64,000 nt of DNA from Simplicispira sedimenti (GCF_022760965.1 NZ_JAKVIJ010000002.1:186001-250000); one strand, 5' to 3'; shown: positions 7,571 to 15,483, counted from the first letter of the stretch. Program-made: numbers and translations. The notes: generated from the letters alone by a model not told the origin.

Positions 7571-8530
7571 TCAGGACATGCCCGGTACCCGCGCCCCCGT
7601 GCGTTCGCGCCAGACGGTGGTGGCCTCCAGGCCCATGCGGCGCACCAGCGAGCGCTCCTGCACCACCGTGGGCCCCATGCGCAGGCGGCCGTGCACTTCA
7701 AAATAGCTGGACGCCACGCCATGCTCGCTGCCGCTGACCTCGATCTGCTCGCCCAGCAGCTTTTTGACATCGTCCACCGAGCGGAAGGGCTGCATCTGGC
7801 GCACCGCCATGATCCGGTCGGCGCCCGCGCGGTCCAGGCCACGCAGGGTGGCCATCAGCACCTCGGCCCCGGCGGTGTTGAGGTTGACCGGCTTGCGCTC
7901 GGGCAGCAGCGTGATGTGTGGTGCCAGCAATGCCAGCGTGCGCGGCGCCAGGCCCAGCCAGGCCAGTTGGCTGGGGGACTGCGGCATCAGCGGGGCGTCG
8001 GTGCTTTCGTTGCCCGGTGCCTGGGCCTGGCGCAGGGCCTGCACCAGGGCCGTGAGTTCGGCCGGTGGCAGGCCCAACTGGGCAAACAGGCGCTCGAACT
8101 GGGCCAACGCTGCTTCGTTGACGGTGTCGCCGCTCACCAGGTTGGCCAGGTTCAGGCGCGATTGCAGGTCGATGATCTGGCCCGAGAGGAAGGCCTCTTC
8201 GCCGCCGCCTGCATCGTCGATCTGCGTCACGTTGCGGTCTGCCGTCAGAAAGGTGGACAGGCGCGCCTCTTCCAGCGGCACGGCCCAGGGCTCGGCCAGG
8301 TGGTCGGCGCCGCCCGCGCGGCTGTCTTCGATGAGGATCAGGCGCGACCAGTCGAGCGCGCCGATCAGGATCCAGGCGGACTGGATGCGCGTGCGCTCGG
8401 CTGCCTCGACCTCCACGCTGCGCCATTGCTGCCACAGCGCCGTGGCAGCGAAGGTGGCCACCAGGGTCACGGTCAGCATGGCCGCCAGCAGTGCGGCGCC
8501 GCCTTGTCGGCAGCGGGTGCGTGGGCTCAT
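7571..8530 (-). CDS. gspK: Type II secretion minor pseudopilin GspK
   Basis: GspK is the large minor pseudopilin that caps the pseudopilus tip with GspI and GspJ. The 319-residue product starts with MSPRTRCRQGGAALLAAMLTV: a short basic leader, the Gly-Gly prepilin cleavage region and a hydrophobic helix. As usual for GspK, the helix lacks the Glu+5 of the other pseudopilins. The globular domain contains the family segment LNLANLVSGD and a helix-hairpin-helix-like PVNLNTAGAEVLMATLRGLD. Its ATG overlaps the gspJ stop by 4 nt (ATGA), indicating translational coupling. Confidence 0.93.
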   Translation of the reverse strand: MSPRTRCRQGGAALLAAMLTVTLVATFAATALWQQWRSVEVEAAERTRIQSAWILIGALDWSRLILIEDSRAGGADHLAEPWAVPLEEARLSTFLTADRNVTQIDDAGGGEEAFLSGQIIDLQSRLNLANLVSGDTVNEAALAQFERLFAQLGLPPAELTALVQALRQAQAPGNESTDAPLMPQSPSQLAWLGLAPRTLALLAPHITLLPERKPVNLNTAGAEVLMATLRGLDRAGADRIMAVRQMQPFRSVDDVKKLLGEQIEVSGSEHGVASSYFEVHGRLRMGPTVVQERSLVRRMGLEATTVWRERTGARVPGMS

Positions 8531-9189
8531 GACTTGCCTCCGCCGCGCAGGGGGTTGGCCCAGTCGCGCACCAGCGTGCCGCCCAGGGCAGCGCCGCCGG
8601 GCAAATCCAGTTGCAGGCGCACGCCGTCGGGGATGAGCGCGCCGACGGCGCTCAGGTCGGCTGGCGGTGTGCCGGGGCTGGACAGCGGGTTGCTCCAGGC
8701 GTCGCCCCGGTAATAGAACACGCGCCAGTCGCTCAGGGGCAGGATGGCCACTTCGTTGCGCCGGTCAACATCGGCCGGGTTGCGCGCCCATTGGGCGGCC
8801 TGCAGCCAGGCCTGTGACCAGGCACCGCGCGTGCGCAGGGGGGCAGACTGCCAGCGCAGCCACAGGTCCTGTCCCTGCACATTGCGCCGCGCCCAGGCCA
8901 CCACCAACGCGCCTTCGCCCGCATCGACCGGGCTGCGGCGCGTCAGGCGCAGTACCTGGCCGTCCCAGTCGATGGGCACCGTGTGCGCCAGGGGCAGCAG
9001 TGCGTCCAGGTCAGCACTCCATTGCCCCAGGGCGGCCTGCAGCGTCAAAAGTTGCTCGCTGCGCTCGCGCGTCTGGGTCTGCGTGCGCACCATGCTGTCC
9101 AGCCCACGCCAGCTCAGCACGGCCACCAGCCCCAGGATGGCAATGGCCACCAGCAGCTCGATCAGCGTGAACCCGCGTGCGCTCAACAA
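8527..9189 (-). CDS. gspJ: Type II secretion minor pseudopilin GspJ
   Basis: A minor pseudopilin with a short leader followed by ARGFTLIELLVAIAILGLVA, giving a class III signal cleaved before Phe, with Glu+5 present. The globular part is about 200 residues, normal for GspJ. No ATG lies between the last stop region and the prepilin motif except inside the repeat, so a TTG start is inferred. TTG occurs at 9189 and 9186, and GGAAG lies just upstream as a Shine-Dalgarno. The repeat at 9192-9353 sits immediately upstream and separates this gene from gspI. The stop overlaps the gspK ATG. Confidence 0.87.
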   Translation of the reverse strand: MLSARGFTLIELLVAIAILGLVAVLSWRGLDSMVRTQTQTRERSEQLLTLQAALGQWSADLDALLPLAHTVPIDWDGQVLRLTRRSPVDAGEGALVVAWARRNVQGQDLWLRWQSAPLRTRGAWSQAWLQAAQWARNPADVDRRNEVAILPLSDWRVFYYRGDAWSNPLSSPGTPPADLSAVGALIPDGVRLQLDLPGGAALGGTLVRDWANPLRGGGKS

Positions 9190-9191
9190 AC

Positions 9192-9353
9192 TTCCATTCC
9201 GCGTAGGCGTTGCCCGCAACGCATGACACCGGCAGGGCCTAGGCCAGGGCTCCCGCGCAAGGGCCGCCCCGCCGCGCTGGGAGCGTCCCCCTGCCCGCAG
9301 CGCGCAGCGCTGCGAGAGCGGGGGGAAGGCGCGTAGCGCCACAGGGGGGTGTG
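9192..9353. repeat. Third copy of the GC-rich repeat of about 150 bp, between gspI and gspJ
   Basis: It shares the blocks GCCAGGGCTCCCGCGCAAG, GGAGCGTCCCCCTGCCCGC and GCGCAGCGCTGCGAGAGCGG with the two copies at 4586-4925, in the same orientation. It interrupts an otherwise tightly packed gsp operon, and the gspJ TTG start lies at its edge. No coding capacity of its own is evident. Confidence 0.85.
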
Positions 9354-9358
9354 CCATA

Positions 9359-9730
9359 TCAGCGGCGACCCACGATGGTGGACAGCCGCAGTACCGGCTG
9401 GGAGTCGTCGAACACCTGCGCATCCACCCGGCGGAACGACGGGTTGGGCGTGGGGCGCACCACCAGGTTGACCAGCAAGCCCCGGCCCGCCTGGTCGCAG
9501 GGCTGCGTGGTGTCGCCAATCGGCGGCATCTGGCGCGACAGGCGCGTGGCGATCAGCGCGTTCTCGGCGCAGATCTGGGCCAGCAGCACATCGGACTGGC
9601 GCTGGGCGTTGCGCACCAGCGCGCTGCTGGCCTGGGAGCCCGCCAGCAAGGCAATCGCCACAATGGCCAGGGCCGTGAGCACCTCCACCAGCGTGAAGCC
9701 GCGCTGTACCGAGGGCGACTGGGGGCTCAA
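9359..9730 (-). CDS. gspI: Type II secretion minor pseudopilin GspI
   Basis: A minor pseudopilin of the tip complex. The product is 123 residues with a short leader, then QRGFTLVEVLTALAIVAIAL: the cleavage site before Phe, Glu+5 and the hydrophobic helix. The conserved ALAIVAIALLAGSQAS and AENALIATRL segments match GspI. No ATG is available upstream of the motif. A TTG at 9730 overlaps the gspH stop as TTGA and is taken as the start, giving a leader of about 10 residues. Confidence 0.88.
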   Translation of the reverse strand: MSPQSPSVQRGFTLVEVLTALAIVAIALLAGSQASSALVRNAQRQSDVLLAQICAENALIATRLSRQMPPIGDTTQPCDQAGRGLLVNLVVRPTPNPSFRRVDAQVFDDSQPVLRLSTIVGRR

Positions 9731-10188
9731 GGTGCGGCCTCCAGAGTGAAGGGGCGCAGCCCATCGGTGGCCACGCGCACGCTGCGCTCGGGCCAGGAAG
9801 GGTGGGCCAGGGTGACTTGCTGTGGCCCGATCAGCGGCTCGGGGCCCAGCCACAACTGCCCCGTGCCGCGCACCTGGGTCTGTGCGTCCAGCCATTGCGT
9901 GGGCAGCGTCTTCTCGGGCAGGCCGTCGAAGTGGAACCCCTGCCCATCGGCCCGCCAGCGCACCGCCACACCGCTGGCGCGTGACTGTGCGCGGCCCGCC
10001 TCCAGCAGCGCGGCCAGGCGCTCGCCTTCGCGCTCCAGCAGGGCGCCGCCGTTGTCGCGCAGCGCCAGGGCCACGCCGGCCATCGCCAGGCCCACAATGG
10101 CCAGCACCACCAGCAGTTCCAGCAATGTGAAGCCCCGCAGCCGCTGCGGGCGCCACAGCGGCCTATTGCCAGCTGCCAATGTCGGCAT
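9727..10188 (-). CDS. gspH: Type II secretion pseudopilin GspH
   Basis: A minor pseudopilin joining the GspG filament to the tip complex. The 153-residue product carries LRGFTLLELLVVLAIVGLAM, a prepilin cleavage motif with Glu+5, and a beta-rich C-terminus. The ATG at 10188 overlaps the gspG 3' end by 26 nt and has GAAGG about 5-6 nt upstream, so it was preferred over in-frame upstream codons. The stop overlaps the gspI TTG start. Confidence 0.9.
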   Translation of the reverse strand: MPTLAAGNRPLWRPQRLRGFTLLELLVVLAIVGLAMAGVALALRDNGGALLEREGERLAALLEAGRAQSRASGVAVRWRADGQGFHFDGLPEKTLPTQWLDAQTQVRGTGQLWLGPEPLIGPQQVTLAHPSWPERSVRVATDGLRPFTLEAAP

Positions 10189-10603
10189 TCTTGCCTTCGC
10201 CGCCGGACTGGCCGTCGGCACCAAAGGACATCACGTCCACCTCGCCCTTGATGCCGGGGCTGAGGTACTGGTAGGGGCGCCCCCAGGGGTCGCTGGGGAG
10301 CTTTTCCAGGTAGGGCTTCCAGTTGAGCGGCTGCGGGCCCGAGGTGGGCTTGGCAATCAGCGCCTGCAGGCCCTGGTCGGCCGTGGGGTAGCGCTGGTTG
10401 TCCAGCCGGTAGAGCTTGAGCGCCTGCATCAGATTGGTCACATCGGTGCGCGCAGCAGTCACGCGGGCGTCATCGGCACGGTCCAGCACGTTGGGCACGA
10501 TCAGCGCACCCAGCACGCCGATGATGACCAGCACCACCATCAGCTCGATCAGTGTGAAGCCACGGGCCAGCGTGCGGCGCGCGCAAGAGTCGGAAAGGTT
10601 CAT
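10163..10603 (-). CDS. gspG: Type II secretion major pseudopilin GspG
   Basis: The major subunit of the periplasmic pseudopilus. The 146-residue product has the leader MNLSDSCARRTLARG, cleavage before Phe, then FTLIELMVVLVIIGVLGALI with Glu+5. The C-terminal calcium-loop region follows, with the conserved YPTADQGLQALI, DPWGRPYQYLSPG and GEVDVMSFGADG. It is the first gene of the minus-strand gsp cluster. It diverges from gspC, with 65 bp between the start codons. Confidence 0.97.
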   Translation of the reverse strand: MNLSDSCARRTLARGFTLIELMVVLVIIGVLGALIVPNVLDRADDARVTAARTDVTNLMQALKLYRLDNQRYPTADQGLQALIAKPTSGPQPLNWKPYLEKLPSDPWGRPYQYLSPGIKGEVDVMSFGADGQSGGEGKNADIGSWQ

Positions 10604-10668
10604 GGTCGGCAGGCGGTTGAAGAAGGGCCACGGGCCATCCCGTGCATCGGCTGAATCATAATCGCGCG

Positions 10669-11115
10669 ATGCAGACCCGATCACACCAACCCTGGGGCGT
10701 GCGCCTGAGCACCCTGGCCATCTGGGCACTGGCCGCCGCCAGCGCGGCCTACTGGGGCCTGCGCCTCACGGCTCGCCCCCCCGGCATGCCTGCGCCCACT
10801 GCCGCCCCCGCCCCCGTGGCTGCTGACATGCAGGCCATGGCGCGGCTGCTGGGCGCGGTGACCGCACAGACGCCCCAGGCCGCTGCAGCGCCTGTCTCCA
10901 GCCGCTTTGCGCTGGTGGGCGTGCTGGCGGGCCAACAGGGCGGCAGCGGCGCCGCCCTCATCGCCGTGGACGGCAAACCCGCCAAACCCTACCGCGTGGG
11001 CGCCACGGTGGATGCCGGGCTGGTGCTGCAGTCGCTGGGCCCGCGCCAGGCCCGACTGGGGGCTGGGCAGGAGGGTGTCACAACGGTGACGCTGGAGATG
11101 CCGGTGCGCAAGTGA
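10669..11115 (+). CDS. gspC: Type II secretion protein GspC-like
   Basis: GspC is an inner-membrane protein whose periplasmic HR domain contacts the secretin N0 domain. The 148-residue product has one membrane helix (about residues 13-35), a Pro/Ala linker, and an HR-like domain (RFALVGVLAGQQGGSGAALIAVDGKPAKPYRVGATVDAGLVLQSLG). It is short and lacks the C-terminal PDZ or coiled-coil domain of classical GspC, as in other short forms. The ATG at 10669 follows a CATAAT by 6 nt and has no Shine-Dalgarno, so a leaderless transcript is possible. It is divergent from gspG. Confidence 0.85.
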   Translation: MQTRSHQPWGVRLSTLAIWALAAASAAYWGLRLTARPPGMPAPTAAPAPVAADMQAMARLLGAVTAQTPQAAAAPVSSRFALVGVLAGQQGGSGAALIAVDGKPAKPYRVGATVDAGLVLQSLGPRQARLGAGQEGVTTVTLEMPVRK

Positions 11116-11148
11116 CAGTGGCAGCGGGAAGCCCGGCAGCCCTGAAGT

Positions 11149-11574
11149 TCACCCGTTGTTATTGTTGTTATTGTTGTTATTGTTGTTATTGCTGCTGCGG
11201 CCCTTGTCCCGTTCCTTGGCCGGTAGCTGGCCGGGCAGGGTGAGGAACAACCCGGCGGTTCCCAGCATGACCAACTGCGCATTGCGGCTGTAGGCGGCGC
11301 TGTCGATGGCCGAGAGCTTGGCGCCGTTGCACCACAGGGTCTGGATCTGGCGTGCCTGCGGCACGTCGTAGCTTTGCACCACCTTTCCCCCCGCGTGGCA
11401 CGAGATGCGGCCTTCCTGGTAGATCAGGTGGTCTTGCTTGCCGCGTGCGCTGTCGGCCAACCAGCGCACCAGGGGTTCTTCGACCTGGGTGCGCGCGGGG
11501 CCGTCTTCCAGCCGCAGGGCGTTCAGAAAGCATTCCACGGTGTAGGCGGTGCGCTGCAGGTCGATGGTGTTCAT
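11149..11574 (-). CDS. Small protein with a 12-Asn C-terminal tail, partner of the radical SAM gene
   Basis: An unrecognised 141-residue protein. The first 110 residues look folded and soluble (MNTIDLQRTAYTVECFLNAL, HLIYQEGRISCHAGGKVVQS), with a hydrophobic stretch AQLVMLGTAGLFLTLPGQL near 97-115. A basic linker follows, then twelve consecutive Asn and a terminal Gly. Three cysteines are present. Its ATG overlaps the radical SAM stop as ATGA, so the two are translationally coupled. By analogy with other radical SAM/SPASM systems it could be the modified substrate or an accessory partner, but no such motif is recognised. The Asn tail is encoded by a tandem repeat and could vary in length. Confidence 0.75.
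   Translation of the reverse strand: MNTIDLQRTAYTVECFLNALRLEDGPARTQVEEPLVRWLADSARGKQDHLIYQEGRISCHAGGKVVQSYDVPQARQIQTLWCNGAKLSAIDSAAYSRNAQLVMLGTAGLFLTLPGQLPAKERDKGRSSNNNNNNNNNNNNG
11155..11190. repeat. Four perfect copies of a 9-bp unit encoding poly-Asn
   Basis: On the plus strand the unit GTTGTTATT is repeated four times without change. On the minus strand it reads as AAT AAC AAC codons, giving 12 Asn. As the unit is a multiple of three, slippage would change tail length without a frameshift. Confidence 0.95.
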
Positions 11575-13394
11575 GGCAGGAAATGGAATTCAAAGTTCTG
11601 GAACGGCAGGTTGGCCGTCTGCACATGGTAGAAGGCGTTGGCCTTCTGCTTCTGGTAGTGGTACTCGCGCAAAAAGAAGGTCGTCACGAACAGGTTGTTA
11701 AGCACGCCGCGCTGGTAGTGCGCGCGGTGCAGTTCGATGAGGCTAGAGAGGTCCACCTGCGCGAAGTCGTCACCGAGCAGGGCGCTGGGCTCCAGGAAGT
11801 CGGCGTAGAGCTGGTAGGTGAACACATGCGCCTGCTTGCTGCGCTGTTCGTCGCCATAGACCACGGGCGTGTCGCGCAGCATTTGCAGGTAAATGGTGTT
11901 GCGCACGGCCTCGGGGCAGTTCTGCGCCAGCAGGTCGCGGCGCAGGTGCAGCCGCACGCGGTCGCCGGGCACCAGGGTGTGCAGGCTGCGCTGGGTTTTG
12001 AGCAACTGCGATTCCAGCGCGATGGCCTCGCCATTGACTTCAAGCACGAAGGCGCTGCCATCGAACAGCGCCTGCAGCACCGGGTCGGCATCGATGAGCG
12101 CGGGCAGGGTGTTTTTCTCTTCGCCCAGGTCGCTGGGCAGCACCAGGCGGCGCGTGGTGGGGCGTGGCGTGGGTTGCGTGAAGGCCAGGCCGGGGTGCGT
12201 GGCGAGCTGGTACTGCTGCGCGTAATCCTGCTGTACGTCGGGCGGGTCGGCGGGGTAGCTGAGCGGGGCGTCGGCGTAGATGCGCTTTTGCAGGCCGCAG
12301 GTGTAGGAGCGGCCGCTGTGGTTCTGGTGCTTCACTACCGGGCAGCCTGTGTGGCAGGTGGACAGGTGGCTGCAGCCCTGGCAGGCGCTGTCAAAGCCGT
12401 GCGCCTGGTGCACCGCGCGGATTTTGCGCGCACCGTTGTCCAGGATGTCGAGGATGGGCTGCTCGAACACGTTGCCGTAGCGGAATTCCGGAATGCCCTG
12501 GCCGCGCACGCAGGAGTACACCGAGCCGTCGCTCTGCAGCAGGTAGAAGCGCTCGCCGCAGTTGGCGGCGTTGGTGCAGTAGCCGGGCGTGAACTCGTCG
12601 AACCAGTGGCGGCGCAGGCCTTCCTCCAATTCGGTGCCCAGGAAGGCGGCGTGCAGCGTGTCGTACAGCCGCTGCTGCTGCTCGGGCGTGGCGGGGGTGA
12701 GCACGGCCTCGCCCTTGGCGGCGCGGTTGAGCTCTGAGCCGAAGGCGAACATCAGGTTGAACTGGTTCATGTCGAAGCCCAGCTCGCGGTGGATGAACCA
12801 GATGTCGTCCACCAGCGCCTGCATGTCCTGCAGGTGTTCGCTGCTGAGCGTGGCGGAAATTTTCTTGGCGTGCGGGTAGCGCGCCAGCAGGCGGATGTTC
12901 TCCAGCGTGCGCGGCAGCCAGCCGGTGCCGCCGCGCGTGGTGCGGTGGCGCTCGTGCAGGGCCAGCGGCAGGTCGATGCTGGCGCTGATGGACACCTTGT
13001 GCCGGTCGAACAGTTCGTAGAGCGGCGCGAACTTGAACAGGTTGGTCTTGATGTGCGGCGCCGATTTGCGGTGCCCCAGGGCGTTCAGCGCGTCGAAATG
13101 CTCGCGGTAGTGCGCGCGAATCATGCCGAACAGCGCGTCGAGCACCTCGGGCGGCAGCGTGGTCACCTCGCCGCCGTGCAGCGATACGTTGAAGGCCAGC
13201 ACGCCGGCCGCGCGCAAAGCATCGAGCGTATGGCGCAGCGTGTGCTCGGCCTGCTGCGCGTCGCGCTTGAGCGCGGCCTCGCTGGTCTGCTTGCCCAGGT
13301 AGCAGTAGCTGCAGCTCAGGTTGCAGCACAGCGTGGGCACGTAGAGCAGGTGGATGGAGCGCTCGAAGGTGCGCGTGTGAGCGGCTGCGTCCAT
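11571..13394 (-). CDS. Radical SAM protein with SPASM-like cysteine cluster
   Basis: The N-terminus carries the radical SAM cluster motif C24-x3-C28-x2-C31 (CNLSCSYC), followed by FNVSLHGGEVTTLP near 68-81, which resembles the SAM-binding GGE motif. A second cysteine group (C273, C279, C295, C338, C341, C347, C351, C366) in a context like LLQSDGSVYSCVRG and GNVFEQPILDIL fits a SPASM domain binding auxiliary Fe-S clusters. About 230 further residues form an unrecognised C-terminal region. Such enzymes usually modify peptides or proteins. The gene lies 2 bp after the membrane-protein gene and overlaps the Asn-tail gene, so these three probably act together. No specific family could be assigned. 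Confidence 0.85.
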   Translation of the reverse strand: MDAAAHTRTFERSIHLLYVPTLCCNLSCSYCYLGKQTSEAALKRDAQQAEHTLRHTLDALRAAGVLAFNVSLHGGEVTTLPPEVLDALFGMIRAHYREHFDALNALGHRKSAPHIKTNLFKFAPLYELFDRHKVSISASIDLPLALHERHRTTRGGTGWLPRTLENIRLLARYPHAKKISATLSSEHLQDMQALVDDIWFIHRELGFDMNQFNLMFAFGSELNRAAKGEAVLTPATPEQQQRLYDTLHAAFLGTELEEGLRRHWFDEFTPGYCTNAANCGERFYLLQSDGSVYSCVRGQGIPEFRYGNVFEQPILDILDNGARKIRAVHQAHGFDSACQGCSHLSTCHTGCPVVKHQNHSGRSYTCGLQKRIYADAPLSYPADPPDVQQDYAQQYQLATHPGLAFTQPTPRPTTRRLVLPSDLGEEKNTLPALIDADPVLQALFDGSAFVLEVNGEAIALESQLLKTQRSLHTLVPGDRVRLHLRRDLLAQNCPEAVRNTIYLQMLRDTPVVYGDEQRSKQAHVFTYQLYADFLEPSALLGDDFAQVDLSSLIELHRAHYQRGVLNNLFVTTFFLREYHYQKQKANAFYHVQTANLPFQNFEFHFLP

Positions 13395-13396
13395 GC

Positions 13397-13855
13397 TCAG
13401 GCTTCCTCCAGCGGTGTGCCGGGCGCGGCCTTGAGCACGCCCTCGATGATGCGTGCCGAGACCTTCTCGAACTTGGTGTCCTTGTTCTTGGCGATCTTGT
13501 CGGGCTTGCGCGCGTTGGTGGGGAACTTGCTGCGCTCGATGACCAGCGGCTTGCCCTTGTCGGCGCCGTACAGGGACAGGCGCCCCTCGCTTCTGGCGAG
13601 CACCATGCGCTGCACGTTGCCAAAATAAACAATCGTGTCGCCACACAGCAGGTAGCGCGGCCCGATCTGCAGGTAGCGCGCCGCCGACAGCCGCGCCACC
13701 ACCGGAACCAGCCAAAGCACCGCACCCACAGGGAAGGCCAGCACCGTGGCCAGCAGTGCCAGCACCGCACCGCCATACATCACCCCGCGCCGCACCGGGC
13801 CGATCAGCGGGCGGCCCCCGTGGGGGTATTTGAAGAGCGCAAACGACGTAGGCAT
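13397..13855 (-). CDS. Small membrane protein in the radical SAM cassette
   Basis: An unrecognised 152-residue protein. It has two hydrophobic segments (about residues 25-60, VMYGGAVLALLATVLAFPVGAVLWLVPVV), then a compact domain with YLQIGPRYLLCGDTIVYFGNVQRMVLARSEGRLSLY and a basic C-terminus (RKPDKIAKNKDTKFEKV). The second half resembles a PH-like domain in hydrophobic pattern, but this is a guess. It lies 18 bp after ruvC and 2 bp before the radical SAM gene. It may anchor or assist the radical SAM enzyme. The ATG at 13855 was chosen over an in-frame TTG 15 nt upstream. Confidence 0.7.
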   Translation of the reverse strand: MPTSFALFKYPHGGRPLIGPVRRGVMYGGAVLALLATVLAFPVGAVLWLVPVVARLSAARYLQIGPRYLLCGDTIVYFGNVQRMVLARSEGRLSLYGADKGKPLVIERSKFPTNARKPDKIAKNKDTKFEKVSARIIEGVLKAAPGTPLEEA

Positions 13856-13873
13856 GTGGATGCAGGGCAAGAG

Positions 13874-14422
13874 TCAGTAGCTTCGCCCGCCCTTGTACAT
13901 CGCATGCTGGCGGCGCTGCAAGTCGGTGACCTGCGCCACCCTGGCCATGGCTGCGCCCGCGTGCGCGTGGGTGATGGCCAGGCCCAGCGCGTCGGCGGCG
14001 TCAGTGCCGGGCAGGCCGGGCAGGTCGAGCAGGCGGCGCACCATCTCCTGCACCTGGGACTTGGCGGCGCGGCCATGGCCGACCACGGCTTTCTTCATTT
14101 GCAGCGCGGTGTATTCGGCCACGGGCAGGTCGCGCGCCACCAGCGCGGTCAGGCAGGCGCCGCGTGCCTGGCCCAGCAGCAGGGTGGACTGGGGGTTGAC
14201 GTTGACGAAGACGATCTCCACCGTGGCCACGTCGGGCTCGTAGCGCGCCACCACCTCGCCGATGCCGTCGAACAGCACCTTCAGGCGCCCAGGCAGGTCG
14301 CCCAGCGCGATCTTGGTGGTGCGGATGGTGCCGCTGGCCACGTAGCGCAGCTGGTGGCCCTCTACGTCGACTACGCCAAAGCCGGTGGTCTGCAAACCGG
14401 GGTCAATGCCAAGGATTCTCAT
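13874..14422 (-). CDS. ruvC: Holliday junction resolvase RuvC
   Basis: RuvC is the endonuclease that cleaves Holliday junctions bound by RuvAB. The 182-residue product begins MRILGIDPGLQTTGFGVVD, containing the first catalytic Asp. VEIVFVNVNPQSTLLLGQARG (catalytic Glu) and GTDAADALGLAITHAH (C-terminal acidic pair and His) follow. Length is normal. The start codon directly follows a copy of the interspersed repeat. No ruvA or ruvB is adjacent. The three radical SAM cassette genes follow in the same direction and may share its transcript. Confidence 0.97.
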   Translation of the reverse strand: MRILGIDPGLQTTGFGVVDVEGHQLRYVASGTIRTTKIALGDLPGRLKVLFDGIGEVVARYEPDVATVEIVFVNVNPQSTLLLGQARGACLTALVARDLPVAEYTALQMKKAVVGHGRAAKSQVQEMVRRLLDLPGLPGTDAADALGLAITHAHAGAAMARVAQVTDLQRRQHAMYKGGRSY

Positions 14423-14480
14423 TTGCTATTGTTTTGATAGCTGCTTGCGCTTTGTGGGTAAGCGCTGGAGGCCAATTCAT
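14423..14480. repeat. Interspersed repeat copy between cdsA-like gene and ruvC
   Basis: It reads TTTGCTATTGTTTTGATAGC, then TGCTTGCGCTT and AAGCGCTGGAGGCC, the fullest intergenic copy in the window. GCGCTT and AAGCGC form an inverted pair. It fills the whole gap between the two genes and abuts the ruvC ATG. Confidence 0.75.
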
Positions 14481-15479
14481 TCATAAACCAAAATACCAGC
14501 GCACCGAATGGAAGAACACCGGCGCGGCGAAGCACAGCGCATCCACGCGGTCGAGCAGGCCGCCCGCGCCGGTGACCGACTGGCCCTGCATGCCCCAGCT
14601 GGTCACGCCCCGGTCGCGCTTGAGCGCCTTCATCACCAGATGCCCCAGACTGCCCGCCGTGCAGGCCAGCAGTGCCATGCCCAGCGCCTGCCCCGGCTTG
14701 AACGGGGTGATGAACGACAGCAGCCCGCCCACCAGCCCACCCACGGCCACACCGGCCAGCCAGCTCGCCCATTGGAAGCTCTGGCTCACCGCGGGCGCCA
14801 CGGGCTGGTGCGGAAAGCGTCGTCCCAGCAGGTGCTGCACCACCATACAGGTTTGCACCGACAGCACCAGGTAGAACACCAGGAAGGCGCCCCGCCCCGG
14901 CCCTTGGCCCGGAAAGTCGAGCAGCAGCAGTGCGGGCACATGGCTCATGCCATAGACGCAGACCATGATGCCCCACTGCAGCTTGGCGCTGCGTTCCAGA
15001 AAACGCTGCGGGTCGTTGGCCAGCGCGCTCACCACGGGCAGCGCCAGGAACACATAGACCGGGATGAACACCGTGAACAGGTCGAAATGCCGCGTACCCA
15101 CCAGCACGAACTGCAGCGGCAGCACCACGAAGAAGGCCAGCACCAGGCTGCGGTGGTCGCCGCGCCGCGTGGGCGAGAGCGTGATGAACTCGCGCAGCGC
15201 AAAAAACGCCACCAGCGCGAACAATACCGTGGCTGCCGTGTCGCCCAGCACCCAGCCGACCCAGAACACCGTGGCCATGGCCCAGGAAGTCTGCAAAAGC
15301 CCGCGCAGGCGCCGCCCCTTGGCCTTGCGTGCGGCGGCGGCGTCGGCATCCCCCGCAGGCGTTTCGCGCAGGCCGCGCACAAAAGCCCAGAGGGTGACGA
15401 GCGAGAGCACACCAAAGACCACCAGGAACAGCGCACCGATCTGCTGCGTGGTGGAGAGGCTGCGCAGAAAGGAATTCAT
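14481..15479 (-). CDS. Phosphatidate cytidylyltransferase-like membrane protein (CdsA family)
   Basis: CdsA-type enzymes convert phosphatidic acid and CTP to CDP-diacylglycerol. The 332-residue product has about eight membrane helices. Near the C-terminus it carries the family signature region KALKRDRGVTSWGMQGQ, then VTGAGGLLDRVDALCFAAPVFF with the metal-binding Asp. The gene is 4 bp downstream of a plsC-like acyltransferase, so the pair probably acts on the same lipid intermediate. Many beta-proteobacteria have a separate canonical cdsA near dxr and uppS, so this is likely a paralogue and no symbol is given. Confidence 0.85.
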   Translation of the reverse strand: MNSFLRSLSTTQQIGALFLVVFGVLSLVTLWAFVRGLRETPAGDADAAAARKAKGRRLRGLLQTSWAMATVFWVGWVLGDTAATVLFALVAFFALREFITLSPTRRGDHRSLVLAFFVVLPLQFVLVGTRHFDLFTVFIPVYVFLALPVVSALANDPQRFLERSAKLQWGIMVCVYGMSHVPALLLLDFPGQGPGRGAFLVFYLVLSVQTCMVVQHLLGRRFPHQPVAPAVSQSFQWASWLAGVAVGGLVGGLLSFITPFKPGQALGMALLACTAGSLGHLVMKALKRDRGVTSWGMQGQSVTGAGGLLDRVDALCFAAPVFFHSVRWYFGL

Positions 15480-15483
15480 CGCG

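Noticed and set aside
11571..13394. Assigning the radical SAM gene to a specific RiPP maturase, sulfatase maturase or HemN-like family
   Set aside because: The CxxxCxxC and SPASM-like cysteines are general, and the partner sequence has no matching signature. A firm family call cannot be supported.
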